In this document: positions 43,182 through 54,879 of the stretch, piece after piece | Layout of the letters: each line of letters begins with the position of its first letter | How positions within the stretch are numbered: position 1 is the first letter of the stretch | Assembly (NCBI GenBank): GCA_033964015.1 | Contig: CM066916.1 | Location: 17,942,675 to 18,006,674 of the forward strand | Direction of reading: 5' to 3' | Source of the DNA: Scolanthus callimorphus | Taxonomy: Eukaryota > Cnidaria > Anthozoa > Actiniaria > Edwardsiidae | Length of the DNA stretch: 64,000 nucleotides | The notes under the pieces: model-generated | What the model saw: only the letters and a program-made list of their open reading frames with translations | What the model was told of the DNA's origin: nothing | Databases searched by the model: none | Program-made: the position numbers and the translations under genes

Positions 43182-44861
43182 GGCTTGGCTTTCGAATAAA
43201 ATAGCATAAAATTATATTTTGCAATAGCACTTTTGCTATTTGACATATCATGTTCATCTGTTTATGGGAAGTACATATTAAGACCTGTGACATTTTGATG
43301 GGTATAAAATTTCGTTCCAAGGGTCACGTGACCTTAAGGCAGCTAAAATGAATTTTCGAAAATGGGGAGTACTTAGCATTAAAATAGCTAAGTGAAATAT
43401 ATATTATTTATGAGAGGGTTAGGATAGCTATATGAAATAGACTTTGCAGGTTGACTACCGCTACTTGGGAAGGAGATATTTAGGAAACACGATGGTCGGT
43501 TGCTAGGGCTTTTCCTCCCGGAAGGTTAAAACGATGAGTGTTTTAGGCCATAGACAGAAGTAAAATATGTCAAATGTGAAGAAACTTGGCAGAGAGGTAG
43601 TTTTGGAAATTACCTATTCATAAGTATCTATTTCAGCCCATGTGACCGCTATTGTGACGTCATAAAGCATGCCCAAATTTGGCATCAAAAAGGAAATTCA
43701 CGGAGGCAACATTAAAAAGTGCATATTAGTTTTCTGTACATAATGTTGTGTTTTTTGGCATAAACCATATCTCATTCGGATAAAATGGCGTGAAGTTACA
43801 GCTAATCAAAGAAATTCAAATTTACCGCCAAATGACCATATATGGTCAAAGTTAGTGGGATTCAAACAGCCAGACAATAAATGTATCGAAGCAGGGACCA
43901 TGACGATGTTGTATAAAATCAAAATTGTAGTTTTTTAAGTTTGGGACTATAGGGTTATGATCTGTCTTTTGTCACGCAATACGGTATTGTGACGTCATAA
44001 TGACGTATTATGTGACAAACACGAGGAGTAACCCCTATAGTCCCAAACTGAAAAAACTACAATTTTGATTTTATACAACATCGTCATGGTCCCTGCTTCG
44101 ATACATTCATTGCCTGGCTGTTTGAATCTCACTAACTTTGACCATATATGGTCAATTGGCGGGAAATTTGAATTTCATTGATTAGCTGTAACGTCTTGCC
44201 ATTTTATCCGATTGAGACGGGGTTTTCACTGTATATATGCTCTTCACGCAGGAAACAATATCTATAACATTTGAACATGGTTTAACACATTTCTAGCGCT
44301 GTTACTAAAAATAGATGCCACTTATGACGTCATGATATCAAAAAACGTTAAAAATAACCTTACATTTGTATTTTTATGTAGAAAAAATTGCCTACATAAC
44401 ATTTTATTATGTTTAGCCTTACTTGTAATAGAAATTGCTTCTCTGTGAGCCAAAATAAATTTCAAGATGCTTCCGGGAGGAAAAGCCATAGCAACCGACC
44501 ATTGTGAAAATAATATATGCAAATTAGGTCACGTGACCTGTTTTGCAGGATATCTCACGTTCTGAAAGGTTTTTCCAAACTTCAAAAACTATTCCTTAAA
44601 GTACTCTGGGAAAGGAGCAAAATGAATGGTAATTTGTTGTATCCTATATTTTCCTTGTACTCCCCATTTTTAATTGAAAAATTTGGCTCAAATTCCAGTG
44701 CTAGCTTGACACGTGACTACTCTTCGTACCGGAATAGGTATCAGTTTTTTTGGTTCAAGGTTTTCTATTAATACATACCAAAACATTTGATATTCCATCA
44801 GTCTGTAAGATGAAATGTCTTAAAAATCAATTTATTGAGCAAATTGGTGTCTAGCCAAGCC
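43182..44861. mobile_element. 1.68 kb palindromic transposon with TTAA target sites
   Basis: TTAA at 43178-43181 and 44862-44865; ends GGCTTGGCT and AGCCAAGCC are inverted. Inner arms of about 480 bp pair closely (for example ATGTTGTATAAAATCAAAAT near 43908 and its inverse near 44075) and meet at a TGACGTCATAATGACGTA centre near 43990. No transposase. TTAA specificity fits piggyBac or Kolobok relatives. Confidence 0.82.
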
Positions 44862-44959
44862 TTAATCTGCCTGAGTGCCCTTATCACCTAAATGTCAAAG
44901 ATACGTTCATTCAACCAAAGATGACAGTTAAACATTCACTGATATGACTAGATGCAAGT

Positions 44960-46340
44960 TTGATCCATAGACGAAGACTTAAGACGATGAAGATGTTTAC
45001 CTCACGACAGAGAACGACAATGACACAAGTTTATCTCAGGAGGATAGACGTTTTCTCGATATCATGGAAAAGACCATTCACAAGGACGCCGAAGGATTAA
45101 GGGAAATGCCTCTACCGTTCCGTTCAAGCGATTTTAAGATGCCCGACAACAAAGAGTACGCAATCAAACGCCTAAACGGTCTGCTACGGACACTTAAACG
45201 TAAACCAGACATGCAGCAAGAATACCTGGAGTTCATGGGGAAGCTGCTAGAGCGCAAGCACGCAGTCCCGGTACCGCCCGAAGAGCTTTAAGCACACCAG
45301 AGCTACGGCAAGAGTTGGTATTTGTGCCATTTCGAGGTCTACCATCCCAAGAAGCGTCAAATTAGAGTCGTGTTCGATTCTTCAGCCAAATATCAAGGTG
45401 TTTCTCTGAATAAAGAACTTGTTGCCGGCCAGATATGACCAACAGCTCGTTAGGTGTGTTACTGCGCTTCCGCCGAGAGGACACAGCGATATGCTGCGAT
45501 GTTGAACAGATGTTCATTCTTTTCGCGTATGCTAAGAACATCAGGATTTCTTAAGATTCATGTGGTACAAGGACAATGACCTATCGAAGACCATCATCGA
45601 GTATAAAATGACGGTGCACATCTTTGGGAATTCTCAAAGCCCTGCGGTGGCAGCATTCGGACTGAGAGGGTCAGTTGTGGTCGGCGAGGAGAGCACAAAT
45701 GAAGAGGTGACAGGTGAGACAGTTCGTGGACTTTCTAGACGTGGATGGCTTAGTATCGGTGCCGAAGCCCGAACAAGCCGTCTGTCTAGCACATGAGACC
45801 CAGAAGGCGCTTGCGCGGTCGAATCTACGACTCCACAAAGTAGTCTCCAACTCAAAGGCGGTCATGGAAGCTTTCCCTTCGGAAGATATAGCCCCGATGC
45901 TATCACCAGAAGGAGTTCAGAGCGATACGGAAGGACGAGCTTCATACATGACGCGAGCAAAGATGCAATTGCAGTAGCTGTTTACCTTCGCCTCATCAAC
46001 GGAAAGGGCGAAACCACCACTTCTTTCGTCTATGGCCAGGCGAAGGTAGCGCCATCACATCCTACGAGCATACCAAGGTTAGAATTATGTGCCGCTGTAT
46101 TAGCAAGCGGCCAAGAAAGTCGCAACAGAGCTAGATATCCAAATATCTGAAGCCATCTACTACTCAGACTCTAAAGTTGTACTGGGTTATATTAGCAATG
46201 AAACGAGACGTTTCCACGTATATCCAACCGGGTTCAGATAATCCGAAGCCTCTCATCCCCCACACAATGGAAGCATGCACCAAGCGAAGACAACCCTGCG
46301 GATTTGGCCACACGAGGGATACGCCCTGACGCCTTGAAAG
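44960..46340 (+). pseudogene. BEL/Pao reverse transcriptase and RNase H remnant
   Basis: MEKTIHKDAEGLREMPLPFR and QEYLEFMGKLLERKHAVPVP begin the RT region. KRQIRVVFDSSAKYQGVSLN and ICCDVEQMF follow across frameshifts. The place of YVDD reads FVDFLDVDGLVSVP, so the catalytic box is lost. Then PRLELCAAVLASGQ marks the RNase H region. Multiple stops. Confidence 0.82.
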
Positions 46341-46347
46341 AGTCAAC

Positions 46348-47958
46348 ATGGATCCAAGGCCCGGACTTCCTCAGGAAGGGGAAGACTTGAAGGTAACATC
46401 AGAGATGCCAATTAATCTGGACGAGAGTGACCCTGAAGTAAGAAGACAAGTGATTACGCGCAAGACGGAACTCGGAGACTCCCAGCGTAAAGGTTTGGGC
46501 TTTGCTTCCTTGAGAAGGCCAATCGCCACCCTGATCGTCAAGATCCGACAGTTCAAGAGACACAGAATCACAAAGAAAGTCTTGTCAAATAGGACAAGAT
46601 CGAAAACGAGCATCAAAGACCAGGGCAGAAGACTGCGACTGCCGACAGCTGAAGAGATCGAACAAACTACAATAGTAATCCTGAAGGAAACTCAAGAAGA
46701 AGGTTTCAGTGGTGATACGGTATGGAAGCTGAAACAAGTCCAAGGGAATGACGAACGTGTGAAGCGCAAGCGTGAAGAAGAAATAAAGAAAGCCCTACGA
46801 AAGTCTAAGTTGTGTCGACTAGACGCGTTTATCGACCAACTCGGGATCCTGAGAGTAGGTGGTAGACTCAAACGCGCGAAGCTGGAGCACCCAAAGACGC
46901 ACCCGATTCTACTTCCGAAGATTCATCATATCACAGCACTCATCATTCGTCACTACCATCAGCTATCGCATCATCAAGGCAGACAAATTATCCACGGGAC
47001 GATTCGTAGTGCCGGATATTGGATCGTGGGAGGCCATGGATCTGTCAATAGAGTCATATCAAGCTGTGTGACATGTCGTAAACTCAGAGGGCCGTTACTC
47101 GGACAACAGATGGCAGACCTACCACCAGACAGAGTAGAACCCGGTCCGCCCTTCGATGTGTTTGGACCGTGGTCAGTGCAGACAAGGAAGACGCGAGGTG
47201 GAGCCGCTGATTCTAAACGTTGGAGTTTAGATTTTACTTGTTTGGCTAGCAGAGCAATTCACATGGAATTGATAGAATCAATGGACGCTAGCTCGTTAAT
47301 TTGTGCTCTTAGACGCTTATTTGCTATACGTGGAGCCGCCAAGCTTCTCCGATGTGATAGAGGAAATAATTTCGTCGGTGGTAAGAACGAGATCGATGGT
47401 GCATTAGCGGAAATGGATCACGATGCTCTACAGAGATACCTGACCGATAACGGATGTGAGTGGATTTTCAACCCACCCTGTGCTCACCATTTTGGAAGCT
47501 CGTGGGAGCGTCAGATAGGGACAATAAGGCGTATCCTAGACGCCATGCTCGCTCACCTGTCCCAACAGCTCACCCACGAGTTATTAGTGACATTGATGTC
47601 AGAAGTCACAGCTATCGTCAATGGGCGACCTCTTACAAATATCCCCACGGACACAGATGGATCACAAGCGCTTACCCGTCAACCCCGTCGCCTCGGACCA
47701 TTACCCAGCAAATTCACTCCCTCAGATGTCTACACGCGACGCAGGTGGAGGAAGGTTCAATATCTCGCAGATCAATTTTGGTCCAGGTGGCGGAAGGAAT
47801 ACATCCAGAATTTGCAAGTGAGACCGAAATGGAACCGAGAGAGACGTAACCTTGCGGTCGGTGATATCGTACTGATGGAAGAAGAAGGCACGCACCAAGG
47901 TAACACCAAGCGCGGATGGAAGAGTATGGAAGGCCACGGTGCTAGTGTACAAGGATGA
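46348..47958 (+). CDS. BEL/Pao integrase, long open frame
   Basis: A 536-codon uninterrupted frame, the only intact part of the element. An HHCC zinc-binding domain is visible (HHITALIIRHYHQLSH through SCVTCRKL). The DDE core follows: D in WSLDFTCLASRAIH, D in LLRCDRGNNFVGG, E in SSWERQIGTIRR. The C-terminus has KWNRERRNLAVGDIVLMEEE, the Pao DUF5641-type segment. Integrases insert retroelement cDNA. The ATG at 46348 lies in older polyprotein sequence, so this is part of a former pol. Confidence 0.88.
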   Translation: MDPRPGLPQEGEDLKVTSEMPINLDESDPEVRRQVITRKTELGDSQRKGLGFASLRRPIATLIVKIRQFKRHRITKKVLSNRTRSKTSIKDQGRRLRLPTAEEIEQTTIVILKETQEEGFSGDTVWKLKQVQGNDERVKRKREEEIKKALRKSKLCRLDAFIDQLGILRVGGRLKRAKLEHPKTHPILLPKIHHITALIIRHYHQLSHHQGRQIIHGTIRSAGYWIVGGHGSVNRVISSCVTCRKLRGPLLGQQMADLPPDRVEPGPPFDVFGPWSVQTRKTRGGAADSKRWSLDFTCLASRAIHMELIESMDASSLICALRRLFAIRGAAKLLRCDRGNNFVGGKNEIDGALAEMDHDALQRYLTDNGCEWIFNPPCAHHFGSSWERQIGTIRRILDAMLAHLSQQLTHELLVTLMSEVTAIVNGRPLTNIPTDTDGSQALTRQPRRLGPLPSKFTPSDVYTRRRWRKVQYLADQFWSRWRKEYIQNLQVRPKWNRERRNLAVGDIVLMEEEGTHQGNTKRGWKSMEGHGASVQG

Positions 47959-48066
47959 TACTCGGAAGGTGTTCGACCGATGCATGATGATAACTTCACT
48001 ACAGGTGATTAGATAGATAGCAAGATCACCGATCCCTGGGCAAGGAGTGTGATGTTCTACTAACTA

Positions 48067-48204
48067 CTTACTAACCGAGAGTGAGGGCATTACGTGAAAT
48101 ATCAAACTGAGGTTTTGGCGTATCGACCGAGCGATAGCGAGGTTGATACGCCAAAACCGAGGTTTGATATTTCACGTAATGCCCGAACGGTCGAGGTTAG
48201 TAAG
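48067..48204. repeat. Hairpin element
   Basis: CTTACTAACC...GGGCATTACGTGAAATATCA pairs with TGATATTTCACGTAATGCCC...GGTTAGTAAG. The tip is GGTTTTGGCGTATCGACC and its inverse. Confidence 0.82.
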
Positions 48205-48244
48205 TTGTTTATTATATGGCACTTTTTCTACAAACGTTTTACGA

Positions 48245-48560
48245 ACCGGAAGTCGCCTCGTTCATTTTCCCGCCGAAATAACTCAGACACGCGCCCGCGT
48301 CGCGCTCGAGTTCATTCAGAGTTTTTCATTCTCTGACTGAGTCAAACTGATAAAACAAACCACGCCAGACTTGATCTAATGTAATCAATCTCTTATGGAT
48401 GTCAAATACTTCGGAATCCTTTCTTTTACAGATATTTTATAATGTTGTTTAGTCATGTATGAGAAACTTTTGAGGGAGTTACAGAAGTTTCAAACGGCAA
48501 GCAACCGGGAAGCAAGTCTTCGACGTCAGCTCAACTTTTTTTAGCACCATTGGGGAAAAC
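48245..48560 (+). repeat. Family E repeat, copy 2
   Basis: It matches 13880-14300 in inverse orientation (GGAAGTCGC, TTTTCCCGCCGAAA, GAGTCAAACTGA, AATACTTCGGAATC, GAGGGAGTT). Confidence 0.65.
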
Positions 48561-50505
48561 ATTGCTCCTTTTGCACTAGGAAACAGTCTTTAATAAATAC
48601 GGAAGAAGAGTTAAACCTGAAGAAGATACTTCACAAGCTATCCTCCAGAAAATTGCAATGGTTATTTTAGCCGGCTTTTGTGCAAAAGCAAACGTCAAGC
48701 AAGAATGAAATTTTAACTCGAGGAGATGGAGAGAGCGAAAAGAAATCAACGACTTCACTATCAGTATCGGTAAGCACAAAGTTTGAACTCGCTTTCTGTT
48801 ATTATTTTTAGTTCTCAAGTTTCTTGAATTCCCATTAAATTTTGACTTTACATGTAGCTTTTATCTTTTGTTGCTGCTATTTTGACTCCCTTAAAGGGGC
48901 TCTCGCACGCTTGCTGGCCACTTCTCTGACAAGAAAATAGCTCCAATCGCAATCCAATTCCATCCGCTCGATAACAGGTCAAAACAACCTAGAATTGCAC
49001 TTTTCTAACACTTGAAAGGTTTTTCTATTAATCTGGAGGATTATTTTGATTACTACGGGCAATTGTACATGTGTTTTCATGGTTACAATTTTACTTATTT
49101 TATGTCCACGGTGGACAAATATTAAGCGTGCGAGTGCCCTTAAGTTCTCAATTTCTCCGGATAGACTCGAATTTCTTAGAGTAACTTTTTGGCTTTGTTT
49201 GCTTTTGTAAACAGGTCATTTCTGATATTCAGGCCTTTATTTTCCTCTTGTCACAAGTTAGATTTGTGTTATACTGTTTCATGTATTCCTTGTTGTGAAT
49301 TGCGCTGAAAATCTTCTTTTTGAATTTTTGTTATTTCAAGGAAATGATTTTTTGTCAGTCATGAACTGCGAGCGGGCATTAAGAATTTCCATAATGCCCG
49401 TGGGCATTACGGAGAGTTACGCCCGCTCGTTAGCCAATCAGAGCGCGCGTACTATCGTTGCCATATAATAATAACAATTATTAGCTTAGTCCTATATTTG
49501 TTGACATTTATTTCATTCCCGGTACAATCAATTTCCGGTACGGTCAGGCCACCGGGCCACGTGACTACTTGCCCGGACTTGTTTAGGTGAGTTTTAGGTT
49601 TTTCTAGAGAATTCAGAAGGCTCGACTACAACTCGAATTTAATAGCGTTTTACGGTAGTCACTCATTTCAGCCTGGAACAACGTGAGTAGTAGCTTTCAG
49701 TGTTTCTTTTCTATATTATGCAAAGCTAGTGTGTAATATTTTATATTTCTAATTCTTAGTTCGCACCTATTATGTACGATACGTTCGAATAAAGTTTTAT
49801 ATTTATTCAAGTGCATGATTGAGTTCGAGATAGAGTCTTTGCTGAACGATCTCCGCTCCGGGAACGCGACAGGAGGGGTGGTAAGGCCAGCTGCCTAAAC
49901 TCAATATTAAAAAAAAAACTTCTTAGTCATAAAACCAATTTCGATTAGAACCACATCATACAATCCGCAATGTCTTATCATTTGCACAGCCACCCTAGGA
50001 AACAACTTAGGTGTTCAAATTCAGAGGGGGTGGGGTGTTACCAGGTGGTGATCTTTACCTCTCTGGGCCAAATTGGGTCCCTATCTGACCTATCTGGGGC
50101 ATGTGTTTTGACCTACTCCCTAAGGCGAAAATTAAGAACGGTCTGATCTTTTTAGTAAAAAGGGCATGTTCACATGTGGCGAGATATCTCGGGGTAGACC
50201 GTTCACATGGAGCTGATGAGTGACTGAGACTACACCGGCTAAGGCTATCCCAACGTGATGTGAGTCATCACTTCTGGCGTATTCTGATCGTACCATATTA
50301 TTTGCTCAGCTCTTACAATTTTCGCCAAGCAGCATCTCATAAAGCTTTACGTCGGAAGAAATAGTTTTGTTAGAGAAATGGTCATTTGGCCGCCATATCA
50401 GGCGCTGGAGCTCCATGGCTCTCCCGGTCTCAAAGTTTCTCAAAAAACACATTTGTAAGATACAACCCAGTGCCGTAGATAGCGGAGGGGCAGAGGAGTT
50501 GCCAG
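48561..50505. other. Intergenic, little recognised
   Basis: A small hairpin at about 49375-49435 pairs around AATGCCCGTGGGCATT. Otherwise no gene or clear repeat. Confidence 0.4.
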
Positions 50506-50525
50506 CCCCCCCCCCCCCCCCCCCC
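50506..50525. repeat. Poly-C tract, 20 bases
   Basis: Follows AGCGGAGGGGCAGAGGAG. Confidence 0.85.
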
Positions 50526-50821
50526 TCCCAACGAAGTAAACATGTGGAGAAAAATCTGTTCTCTAGCTAGCTACGGCTTTGTTCTCTGTACATTTCTGTG
50601 GCGTATTTCGTGTTTCGATGGAAATCTAGGGAGATTTCATCATGTCCCAAGAAAGGATTGTTATGCTGACATTATGACTCTCATTTCTGACATAAAAAAA
50701 GTCACCTGTCTCATGACGACACAAATCTCAATAAAATCCAGTTGTTCTCTTTTTGGATATTATAATATATGTAAATAAAAAGTAGAATGAATATATATTT
50801 TTTCTTTTGTATGACCTCACG

Positions 50822-50927
50822 CTATCCACGGATAAAAGTTTATTGTATAGGATTTGTTCTGGATTTATCCGTTGGATAAGCGTTTATCTTCTGATAACTC
50901 TTATCTGACATTCTAGAAACCGGCCCC
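50822..50927. repeat. Family C repeat, copy 2 (uninterrupted)
   Basis: GCTATCCACGGATAAAAGTT through CATTCTAGAAACCGGCCCC; matches the two halves at 4290 and 4816. Confidence 0.75.
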
Positions 50928-50929
50928 AG

Positions 50930-51553
50930 AATTCTAGGGTGGGTAGGGACATCTGATTTGATGGGCAGCTAAGGACTCGAGTCCTCGACAGGGGATTCAG
51001 AATATTTCCTGTGCTGCACGTTTGTAAAATCAAGATCGCGTTGCTGCTTTTTTAACTCTTTTTGAACTTTCTAAATAACCGTAATGTAAAAATATACCTT
51101 ATATAACTTTCTCATGTACAACATAAAGTAAAATTACGGTCTTAAAACTGTGCTAGTCAAATGTCCAACTTGGAAGCATTATCCCGCTTGATTTTAAGTC
51201 ACAAAGGCTTGATAATTACAAGCACTGCTAAAAAATGAAGCATCAATCTGTAAAGGATGCTTCCTGATCGAACCCAGTTGTCGTTGACGAGTTCCTGTTG
51301 TCAAACTAAAAATGCTTGAATGACTTTCACAATCGAACCTGTCGTCGCTAATAAATTAAAATGTATATTCTCTAAAATAACTATTTGTTCTAAGGTTACG
51401 ACAGATTGGCACTCTATCGAGGTATTTCCTGTGACAAAGAAAATTAGAATCCCTAGAGTAAGCAAGGAAAAGCAAAGGTGGCCAGCTGGACGAGTATCAA
51501 GTGTTTGTTACTGTCTTTTTCTACCACGCAGCTCCGATTGAATCAACACTTCA
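50930..51553. other. Upstream of the GPCR
   Basis: Probable promoter and 5' UTR; no discrete motif supported. Confidence 0.4.
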
Positions 51554-52789
51554 ATGCTAGGAATGAAAGAGAAAGAGATGAGCCCCTTCAATAGCACTGG
51601 AAACTCTACTCCTCCATATAATAATAGCATCGTCGGCTACAACTGCTCAACTACAATTCCAACAAGTCTGCTAAGCTCCACTTTAGCAAGTGTAACAACG
51701 CCGCTGATGAGTAACATTACTAACTGTACGAACTGGAACAAATCGGTTTATCCTTGCAACATCACAAGAATCACACCTAAACACAACCATGTAAACTGTT
51801 CTTTATTATCCATGAACTACGAAGAAAAAGTCTGTTTGACAGTGGCTTACTGTATGGTGCTAGTCCTAGCCCTCCTGGGGAATAGTTTAGTAACAGCTGT
51901 CGTTCTTATCAACAAGAACATGAAACGATCTACTAACTATTTCATAATGAACATGGCGGTATCCGACCTTATTGTCCCTATATTTGCAATTCCGCGCGAG
52001 ATCGTGGAGTTGTTTCATGGCGAGAGGCGCTGGTTTATAACAGGAAACGCAGGCCTTGTCTTGTGTAAAGTGGCCGGCTTTTTGGAAGACGTCGGAACCA
52101 CAGTCTCGATATTCAGCCTCCTCCTTATAACTTGCGACAGATTTTGTGCTGTGGTTTTCCCCCTGAAGAAATACAGTATGTCCGCCAAAGCTTGCAAAGT
52201 CCTTATTTTGATGACCTGGTTTATAAGTGCCTGTATATATGGGATCCTTTTGCATCTACTGGCGTTACTTAAACATCCATGGAAAGACGATTATTATGTT
52301 TGCTGGGTGGTATGGAGTTCTCTTCGCCAAACAGATGAGACGACAATCGAGCGACCCTACTACCTCTCTCTCTTCGTCTGCCTGTGTCTTATCCCTTTTA
52401 CAACCATGACCGTGGCCTATACGATTATCTTCTTCAGCGTTCACAACCAGTCTAGCCCCCTCGGAGATTCAATAACCGATCGCCAACGGCGCCAGCGTGT
52501 CGAGAGGGAGAAAAAGATCCTACGTATGGCCGTAGCCATCGTGTTATGTTTTGCACTGTGCTGGGCGCCTTTTAATATTTCAGCTTTCTTGAAATTCTTC
52601 GTTGATCACAGTGAAAATAACTGCTGGCTCGATTATAAGTTCAACGTCTATGCCTTCTTTCCTACGGTACTTTCAACGGCCCTCAATCCACTGATTTGCT
52701 TCACTTTTTGTGAAAACTACCGTCAAGGTATCAAGGCCTGCCTTCGAAAGCTGGACCCTAGACAAGCTTGCCTGGGCAAAAATACATAG
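51554..52789 (+). CDS. Class A (rhodopsin-type) GPCR, intronless, neuropeptide-receptor-like
   Basis: A 411-residue seven-transmembrane receptor at the plasma membrane. A roughly 90-residue N-terminus carries nine N-glycosylation sequons (N13, N17, N23, N30, N54, N57, N62, N69, N81). Approximate helices: TM1 94-119 with GNSLV, TM2 128-151 with NMAVSDL (Asp138), TM3 170-198, TM4 214-238, TM5 269-296, TM6 323-350 with CWAPF, TM7 361-386. Cys171 and Cys250 are placed for the TM3-ECL2 disulphide. The DRY box reads DRF (195-197) and NPxxY reads NPLIC (378-382). A basic segment (DRQRRQRVEREKK) precedes TM6. I use the first ATG; Met4 and Met9 are alternatives. Overall resemblance is to peptide receptors, but ligand and subfamily cannot be assigned. 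An AATAAA lies at about 53160. Confidence 0.92.
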   Translation: MLGMKEKEMSPFNSTGNSTPPYNNSIVGYNCSTTIPTSLLSSTLASVTTPLMSNITNCTNWNKSVYPCNITRITPKHNHVNCSLLSMNYEEKVCLTVAYCMVLVLALLGNSLVTAVVLINKNMKRSTNYFIMNMAVSDLIVPIFAIPREIVELFHGERRWFITGNAGLVLCKVAGFLEDVGTTVSIFSLLLITCDRFCAVVFPLKKYSMSAKACKVLILMTWFISACIYGILLHLLALLKHPWKDDYYVCWVVWSSLRQTDETTIERPYYLSLFVCLCLIPFTTMTVAYTIIFFSVHNQSSPLGDSITDRQRRQRVEREKKILRMAVAIVLCFALCWAPFNISAFLKFFVDHSENNCWLDYKFNVYAFFPTVLSTALNPLICFTFCENYRQGIKACLRKLDPRQACLGKNT

Positions 52790-53072
52790 ATTTATTACTC
52801 ATCCACGGTGGACTCAAAAGCGTTATCTTGCGAAAATAGAAAAACCTCCACGATTCTGTGACATTCATCAATTAGTTTAAAACCTGTTTTACAAAAAAAA
52901 AGATATCTTTAGTACTATAATATAATGGAATTGTAATTAGAACAGCTCCTTAGATGGCGTAAGATCTTCCAGCCTACCACAACATGATAACTAATAAGAA
53001 AAAACAAGTGCACCTCACGCTAGGACGGCACTACAGTAGCCTATTTTTTTTCTTTTGGGGGTTTACTCTTGC

Positions 53073-53112
53073 CATATATATATATATGTAATATGTGCGT
53101 GTGTGTGTGTGA
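53073..53112 (+). repeat. (TA)n / (GT)n microsatellite
   Basis: TATATATATATAT followed by GTGCGTGTGTGTGTGTG. Confidence 0.85.
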
Positions 53113-53235
53113 TTGTGCTCGTCCTTTGCACAATGTAACAAAGATGAATAATAATTGCCAATAAAAAACAAGTTCACTTTGACTCTAATCACCTGTCCAA
53201 TTCACAAAACTGGGCCCCGGGGTTCTTGTGATTAT

Positions 53236-53548
53236 CTAATTCATAGTTCCGATCAAACAATGAAAGCCATTTCACGCTATCTGGAGATACCAATCAGAGT
53301 TAGAAAGATTTTCCCACGGGGACTGATCGTGTCCCACAAACATATTTAAGGACTTCCGAAATCAGTCCGGCACTTTTTTGCCTTTTATTACAGTATAAAC
53401 TGAGATGATCCGAAGATAGAGATATCTGGTAAACCTAAGCGGGATCTGAATATTTTTGGGCTTTTTTAAGGAAAACCCTGGTTTATTTGTGGGACATAAC
53501 AACACTAGTAGCTATGGCTTTGAATGACAGGTCGGAACTATGAATTAG
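53236..53548. mobile_element. Inverted-repeat MITE
   Basis: The ends CTAATTCATAGTTCCGA and TCGGAACTATGAATTAG are perfect inverses. Inner segments (TGTCCCACAAACATAT, TTTATTTGTGGGACA) also pair. Confidence 0.82.
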
Positions 53549-54149
53549 GAACGGACCATTGAATATTTCAAGGGGAGGTTGCAGGTTTTACTTGTCCAGG
53601 ATATTTTTTTCCTGGCCCGCTGCAGGAGTTTATTTTGCTAGCTCATAAACTTGCTTCCTTCTAGATATCTAATGGTTTACAACGCTTATTGCCTCATTGT
53701 CACAACTTCTAGACATTTCTAATGTCGCTTTCTGACACATGCAACTCGCGTTTGAAAAATTAATATCTACTCAGGTATACAAATCTGCCGCAGAACCAAA
53801 GTTACTGCAAAGTTCGAGAAAATAATTAAAAGTGTAAATACGTGCTAAAGTCTACAAGTTTTGTGGTTAATAACCTCTGCATCAGAACGACATCGGGGCA
53901 GAACAACTGAATGAGAATCGCTGTTATCAATATAAATCAGTGTCTATTCTACGGCTGCAGCTACGTCTGCCACCAACCTCCAGTAATTCCAGCCTGCATC
54001 GTTTGTAACTTCTTCCTCCCAAACACCCAATCACACTTTTCTCGTCCCCAAGCAGCAAGCGAAGGAAATCCATATCTATACCAAAACCAAAAAAGCAAGG
54101 GAGAGTTTCTACTAACCTAAATCACAGGGGGTCATCCTCTCACGCGCCG
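53549..54149. other. Intergenic, nothing recognised
   Basis: No gene or clear repeat. Confidence 0.4.
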
Positions 54150-54605
54150 GTGTCCTCCACCTCCTCCCGTTGTAAAGGGGAGGTGATGGGAGGACCATCT
54201 CCTCTCACCTCCTCCCAGTGTAAAGGTGAGGTGATGGGAGGACCATCTCCACTCACCTCCTCCCAGTGTAAAGATGAGGTGATGGGAGGACCATCTCCTC
54301 TCACCTCCTCCCAGTGTAAAGGTGAGGTGATGGGAGGACCATCTCCTCTCACCTCCTCCCAGTGTAAAGGTGAGGTGATGGGAGGACCATCTCCTCTCAC
54401 CTCCTCCCAGTGTAAAGGTGAGGTGATGGGAGGACCATCTCCTCTCACCTCCTCCCAGTGTAAAGGTGAGGTGATGGGAGGACCATCTCCTTTCACCTCC
54501 TCCCAGTGTAAAGGTGAGGTGATGGGAGGACCAACTCCTTTCACCTCCTCCCAGTGTAATGGGGGATTGATGGGGACCATCTCCTCTCACCTCCTCCCAG
54601 TGTAA
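54150..54605 (+). repeat. 48-bp minisatellite, about nine units
   Basis: The unit is CTCACCTCCTCCCAGTGTAA followed by AGGTGAGGTGATGGGAGGAC and CATCTCCT. Because 48 is a multiple of three, several frames stay open (plus-strand unit GPSPLTSSQCKGEVMG), but there is no sign of a gene. Confidence 0.9.
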
Positions 54606-54879
54606 AATGTCCTACGTCATATTGGTTGGTTCTTGGTTTATTTCACTCCTAAATAGCTAGAATAAGCTAAACACAGGAGGCTAATCAGAAAATTTATATA
54701 TTTAAGTAACAGTATTTAGTATAATTACTCAAGCGATTCCGCGCGCTGATTGGTCGAGACGTTCGGAATATTTTGCTATATTCACCTATAGTCGCGGTGA
54801 TTATTCGCCGATATTTACGTCGCCTTCGGCGACTAATTGTTAAATATACCTTACTAGTGAGAAAATAATAATAAATAGA

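Larger units (their letters stand above)
41557..47960 (+). mobile_element. BEL/Pao LTR retrotransposon, decayed, no LTRs seen
   Basis: Order: gag, CCHC knuckle, aspartic protease, RT, RNase H remnant, integrase, as in BEL/Pao. The 5' end is cut by a Penelope fragment, a 1.68 kb transposon splits it at 43182-44861, and no LTRs were found. Confidence 0.88.

Noticed and set aside
41557..47960. BEL/Pao block as an endogenous retrovirus
   Set aside because: There is no envelope-like frame, and the gag and integrase features are BEL/Pao type; it is a decayed LTR retrotransposon.
54132..54590. Long open frames on both strands that look like repeat proteins
   Set aside because: They are by-products of a 48-bp minisatellite whose unit length is a multiple of three; there is no flanking gene structure.
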